From contig JALBUN010000003.1 of assembly GCA_025174535.1 (NCBI GenBank), positions 248,001 to 312,000 on the forward strand: a stretch of 64,000 nucleotides of DNA. The letters are read 5' to 3'. The notes under the pieces are model-generated. The model was not told the origin of the DNA and made no database searches. It saw only the letters and a program-made list of their open reading frames with translations. The position numbers and the translations under genes are program-made. Source of the DNA: Cantharellus purpuraceus (taxonomy: Eukaryota > Basidiomycota > Agaricomycetes > Cantharellales > Hydnaceae). Positions 59,946 through 64,000 of the stretch are shown piece by piece (the first letter of the stretch is position 1; the number at the start of each line of letters is the position of its first letter).

Positions 59946-60291
59946 TTGAAGCCAGCCAATGTCGACAATCAGTGAGGAGACAACATTTGTGGCTGTAACA
60001 CTGAAGTAACAGATCAAACCTGTTGTGGCGTCGTACTAGAAGTTCCCATGTCCATATTGGGGATGTACATTACAGGATACGTGTAACCCTGGCTTGAACG
60101 ATGTCACGTAACAGGGTCAGGAGTGGCCGCGGGACTTCTGGGGTCTTCGAGCTGTCCACACGAAGAGTTATATGACAGACTTTGACAAAGCTGCCATTAG
60201 CATTAGAGAGAAGATTATAACGCTTATGTCGTGAACTGAGGACACATCGCGCAATCATAAAGTGTGTACAATTATCCAGGCCATGAAAGAG

Positions 60292-61606
60292 TCACTCCCA
60301 TCCTTCTTCAAAGCCTGCCTCTATCAATTTCCTCAGATCAAACCACTTTGGAAGACAGTTCCAAATATGATGCCGGGCCGCATCCACAGTTTGTTTGAAA
60401 CTTTCCGCACAAGCAACGCATGCCTCCTCTTTGGCATGTTCTTCGCGGCGCTGGTCGTTCATCTCTGTTGCATCTTCACCTGAAACATCCCTGTCTGAAT
60501 CATTCTCCATAGCACTTTCAGAAGTTGTTCGTTCTCCCAACGCTACGTCAGCTCCATCAAAGTCAGCACCACCTTTGAGCATCTCCACTGCACATCTCAA
60601 CACGAACAGTGGATCACTGTCTACTCCCCCTGATACTCCCGCAGTCATGACGAGCAATTCGTGAGATACACGTGCAAATGCCGCTGCGCAGGGATACTGT
60701 GATGTCGCGGGTGGGTCACCTGGGATTTGATGCTGAAAATAACGGCAGAGCGGCGATTGCACGCGGTTTTCGATACTAGCTTTGATGAAATCGGCAATAA
60801 AGCGTTGCAAAGTTTCTTTCCCGCGCAGGACTGCCGTAGTTTGCAATGTGGGAAGATGAAGCGTTGAGCAGGATGGAGGTATACTCAGACATACAGCAGA
60901 ATCGCGATTGAAGGAGGCACTTTGAGTAGCAGGAACCATAGATGGTACTAACGTGTATCCATGGACAATCTCAGAAACAGGTAAACGAGCGAGATCGAGG
61001 TATGCGGGAACAAGCAGGAAAGGAGCTCTCGCTCGAAGTGCGAGGCTGACGATGACGAGAGGATGTGGACGCTGAGAGCGTAGCGTCTTTAGGCGGTCAC
61101 GACGTGCTGGCAGGGAAAACGCATATGTTTCACGTGCATCCCATCCGGAGAGTGTGAGAGGGTATGCCGCCAGGAGATGATTCAGTGTGAGGGATTGCAG
61201 GTATGGAATGTCGTATTTGTGTGAGAGCTGGAGGACACTTGCAAGAACTGGAAATTTTTCTGGAGAGCAACTAACTGAGGTCCTTATAATATGCAATTTG
61301 TGATTATTTTAGTCAACAGATGTGATTAGGGACGTACGTTCCATCGCATAGCACCCTGATAAGCCGTTCAAAGTCTATAGGATTGTCATCGAACACGAGA
61401 ACGCTACAATCAAGAAAAGTCCACGGGTCAGGCAAGACTTCAAGAGCGTTAAGCATTCCACGGAATACAGGAGACCAGCGATTCACAATGCCTCTGTGGA
61501 GACGGAACGCAAGGGTGGGTTCTGCACCAGTAACAAGGACGATGTTGCCATCAGAAAAGAAGAATTCGGGGTGCTTGTGAACAGAGTGATGAGGTATTTC
61601 TGGCAT
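60292..61606 (-). CDS. BTB/POZ domain protein, 419 aa
   Basis: Exon 1 is 61606-61338, intron 61337-61283 (GTACGT...ATAAG), and exon 2 is 61282-60292, closing to 420 codons with the stop. The BTB domain occupies residues about 10-130: HPEFFFSDGNIVLVTG, LAFRLHRGIVNRWSPVFRGML, then FERLIRVLCDGT and VLASVLQLSHKYDIPYLQ. This is the standard Agaricomycete BTB form (FYFSDGNIVL...LFRVHRGIL). The C-terminus is an uncharacterised helical region with a Cys-rich CVACAESF end. Such proteins can be Cullin-3 adaptors, but the partner is unknown. The start at 61606 precedes the BTB domain directly. The promoter is shared with the divergent gene at 61977. Confidence 0.85.
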
Positions 61607-61976
61607 CCTTTCAGCAACTCGAGAGCGCAGAATCAGCAGTAGATAACACGTTGAAAGTTGAACCCAGCCACATCTTCTTAGTCCGTACGTAAGCTCCCGC
61701 GACCGCACATCATGTGATGGCCGTGACCCTGCGGGGTCGAGTGCCATTGTGCCAGATTCAGTGAGGGTTCGCGGTTCTGAGAATCGCAAGAAGACTGAGG
61801 CATGTCATGTTCGGTGCCTGCTGCGCAAGCAGCTTTTCTCCGCTAGCAACTTTAGCACGAGTCTCAGCGTACTGAGGACATTGGCCCACCCACTATTGAT
61901 CACCTCTCCTGGTACATAGCGTGATCACTGAGCACAATTCCATTATCCCTTGTCCCCAGTTCCAAATCTGGAAAGC

Positions 61977-63152
61977 ATGGTAGGAAGTTCTCGCCTGCGA
62001 TTCATGACCCTTCTCCATCGCCGTCTGTCCACCGGAGCTGCACCACCTACTCTTCTGTCCCAACCGGCCACATTTGGGTCCCACCCAGTACTATTCACCA
62101 CTACATTTGGTGTTCTGTACCCATCTCTGGCGGCCCTTTCCTTCATTCCAGTCTACGGATACTTTTACTTCACAGACTCTTCCACAGCCTTTCTCGTAGG
62201 TCCCTATGTCACGTCGCTGATACGCAAACCTCTCCCATTTTCCCGGCACGGACGAACTGTGGAAGATGTACTCGACAATGCTTTGAGCGGTTTTATGAAA
62301 ACAAGCTGGTGGCTTTGGAGTAAATGGAAGGGAGGGCAGACGAATGAGCGTCAGGGTGATGAGATCACAACAGAAATTTTGGAGGAACTTGATGCGAAAG
62401 GGCGCTGGATAGATACAGCACGAGCTCTCAGGAATCATCTTGAGGAATTGAAGGATCTCCCTGCCACATTGCAAGCTGCGCCTCGCATCTGGAGGAAGTG
62501 GACAAAGGGTGGAGAGGGCGAGGGAGAAGGGGAGGATGTCGCGAGAGAAGTTCCAGAGGACCTTCAGGCGAACGGGAGCTGGAGTAAGACCACACAGACA
62601 TTGATGAATCATCTTGGGGAGATGAGGGGCCACATTGTCGCAGTCCAAGCTGAGCCTCGCTTTTGGACAAAATGGACGGGAGAGAAAGAGGTTGAAGCTG
62701 TCGAAGAGGGTGAAGAGAGTGAAGCCGAGGGTGGAGTGGATGGGATCAAAAGAGAAGTTCCCCTTCAGGCGAACGAGAGCTGGAAAGAAATAACACAGGT
62801 ATTGATGAATCGTCTTGTGGAAATGAAGGATCATACTATTGCTGGGCTCGCTGAACATAACCTCCCGGTGGGTTTGAACGCAGACAAGTTACGAGAGTGG
62901 AAGGGCCAAGCCATCGAGAGCTTGCCTGGATTTGACGAGGTTATCGCACCCAAGAATGGCACGATGAAGGCCATGACAGATGCAGTAGCAGCATACGTCG
63001 TTGTCAAAGTGAGTCAAAAGTCCTCACCTCACTACACCCATGCTGATAGTAGGCAGGTGTCAGCCCCTTTGCGCCTAGCAGCGAGCTTGTTCTTCACACC
63101 TAAAGTAGCACGACTATTGGAACGTCGCTGGAAGGCAATCTTCAGGAAATAA
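61977..63152 (+). CDS. Mitochondrial FAM210/DUF1279-like protein, 375 aa
   Basis: Exons 61977-63008 and 63057-63152, with a 48-bp intron that keeps phase (VVK to VSAPLR). The N-terminus MVGSSRLRFMTLLHRRLST is basic and Ser-rich, as in a mitochondrial presequence. A hydrophobic segment (SLAALSFIPVYGYFYF) follows. The C-terminus AVAAYVVVKVSAPLRLAAS...TPKVARLLERRW resembles the DUF1279 end (AYALFK...P.R...TP). The middle is a three-fold repeat of about 60 residues (RALRNHLEELKD, QTLMNHLGEMRG, QVLMNRLVEMKD) with W-x-K-W near the end of two units. The repeats are unusual for the family. The role is inferred: inner-membrane or mitochondrial protein. Confidence 0.65.
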   Translation: MVGSSRLRFMTLLHRRLSTGAAPPTLLSQPATFGSHPVLFTTTFGVLYPSLAALSFIPVYGYFYFTDSSTAFLVGPYVTSLIRKPLPFSRHGRTVEDVLDNALSGFMKTSWWLWSKWKGGQTNERQGDEITTEILEELDAKGRWIDTARALRNHLEELKDLPATLQAAPRIWRKWTKGGEGEGEGEDVAREVPEDLQANGSWSKTTQTLMNHLGEMRGHIVAVQAEPRFWTKWTGEKEVEAVEEGEESEAEGGVDGIKREVPLQANESWKEITQVLMNRLVEMKDHTIAGLAEHNLPVGLNADKLREWKGQAIESLPGFDEVIAPKNGTMKAMTDAVAAYVVVKVSQKSSPHYTHADSRQVSAPLRLAASLFFTPKVARLLERRWKAIFRK

Positions 63153-63611
63153 ATTAAAGGCGAAAGCTGAAACATGAAGTGTGTTATAATCTTTGAATCC
63201 CTCTGCTTGATATCTTACTGCTGCATGCCATCCAGGTGGTTGAATTTGTTCAATTCCTCTCCCAAGTCTGCCTGCTATAATCGGCATTCTGCAATCCTCT
63301 GCTGCTTGCAATGATGTCATCTTGCGTGTATCCGGGTGAAATCGCACAGAGAAAACTCCTCAGTCTCACCTTTGCCGTTTGCGTAGATGGTACATCGTCT
63401 ACCGCAAGCTCATTGGATTGGATGGCATTATTTTCAGTGTGATAAGCTAGCTTCAAACCAAAAGCCACCAATAGTAATAGCTCTGGCCTGCGGTGCCGCA
63501 GCAATTAGTACTCCACACCTCCCAGTCGGAAACGCATGCAGTACTGTGAAATTTCTTTTTATCAAAAGTCCTGTTTTACGTCACGTTGGCCATCCAGGGA
63601 TCATTTCCTAG
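63153..63611. other. Intergenic, no supported gene
   Basis: 3' flank of the FAM210-like gene. Minus-strand ORFs here have no recognisable content. Confidence 0.35.
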
Positions 63612-64000
63612 GTAAAACGAGCATGTTGTTGCGGACTACGGCCACTGATGTTTTTAGTTAGAGTGTACGTCTTCTAAGTTCTCGTCCGTCCACCGGCATG
63701 CATGGGCTCACTGCAGGATTTGGGTGCAAAATGCACGTTCATACCATCAAACCATCACAGAATCTACTTTCTAGTCATGCTTCGCAGTTGTGAACTCTGC
63801 GCAGCCATCCCGAATTGCTAACTTGACCAAATCCCCATGTGATGAAACAGTTGACAGATACATGGTCAAGAGAGGACCCAGCATATAGGTCGACCTCTTG
63901 CGAGTATTCATTACCCATTCGTCGACCTTACATTCCCAGGTAAGAGTTTCTCTTATAAAACGCTATTTTTTTAAAATTTAGGAACATTGTTTGAACAGAA
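63612..64000 (+). repeat. Upstream segment and edge of another kinase-like copy
   Basis: Bases 63612-63670 match 49835-49925, and 63670-64000 is the reverse complement of 57170-57590. By position the frame ...FEQN at 63985-64000 is the 5' part of a kinase-like gene cut by the window edge. GTAAGA...TTTAG near 63940-63968 fits an intron at the same place. Confidence 0.6.

Noticed and set aside
61950..61976. Upstream start nine codons before 61977
   Set aside because: The codon there is TTG, not ATG. The first ATG (61977) also begins a good mitochondrial-type presequence.

Overview
The window is genomic DNA of a filamentous basidiomycete, most likely an Agaricomycete. The host genes have short GT-AG introns (about 44-75 bp). 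Chromodomain-type Ty3 retrotransposons, hAT remnants, a BTB/POZ gene and a kinase-like family point the same way. No rRNA, tRNA or CRISPR array was recognised.

Layout. Bases 1-3502 hold the 5' part of a decayed Ty3 element (Ty3 #1, minus strand) with two oppositely oriented copies of a 565-bp MITE. Bases 3503-12906 hold a decayed repeat-family gene (called here the MSNPL family), a 750-bp direct repeat flanking an intact C2H2-type gene (7970-9196), a prolyl-iminopeptidase relic, and an intact CCDC137-like gene (11505-12402). Bases 12907-32535 are a nested retrotransposon graveyard: Ty3 #2, Ty3 #3, three long-LTR families (LTR1, LTR2, LTR3) and more MSNPL pieces. Two genes there are split by LTR2 insertions, and their halves are exchanged by an inversion between inverted LTR2 copies. 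Bases 32536-36262 hold a tandem pair of SAM methyltransferase genes, one dead and one intact, with a kinase-like relic between them.

Bases 36263-48154 are the ordinary gene-bearing core: a long disordered basidiomycete protein (38154-42898) and the cohesin subunit SMC1 (minus, 48154-43126), which converge. Bases 48155-64000 are a segmentally duplicated accessory region: an inverted repeat of about 1 kb, several kinase-like genes or relics, a PD-(D/E)XK-like gene, a BTB gene with a truncated second copy, a hAT relic and a GC-rich inserted gene fragment. A mitochondrial FAM210/DUF1279-like gene (61977-63152) is divergent from the BTB gene.

The strongest structural results were read directly from the sequence. 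The MITE makes 3-bp target duplications and all three copies sit inside Ty3 pol genes. A solo LTR1 with a 5-bp duplication interrupts an MSNPL gene. Reciprocal broken ends of a Ty3 integrase and an MSNPL gene at LTR2 copies prove an LTR2-mediated 3.7-kb inversion. LTR1 carries a variable array of Gcn4/AP-1-like TGACTCA sites upstream of its TATA box.
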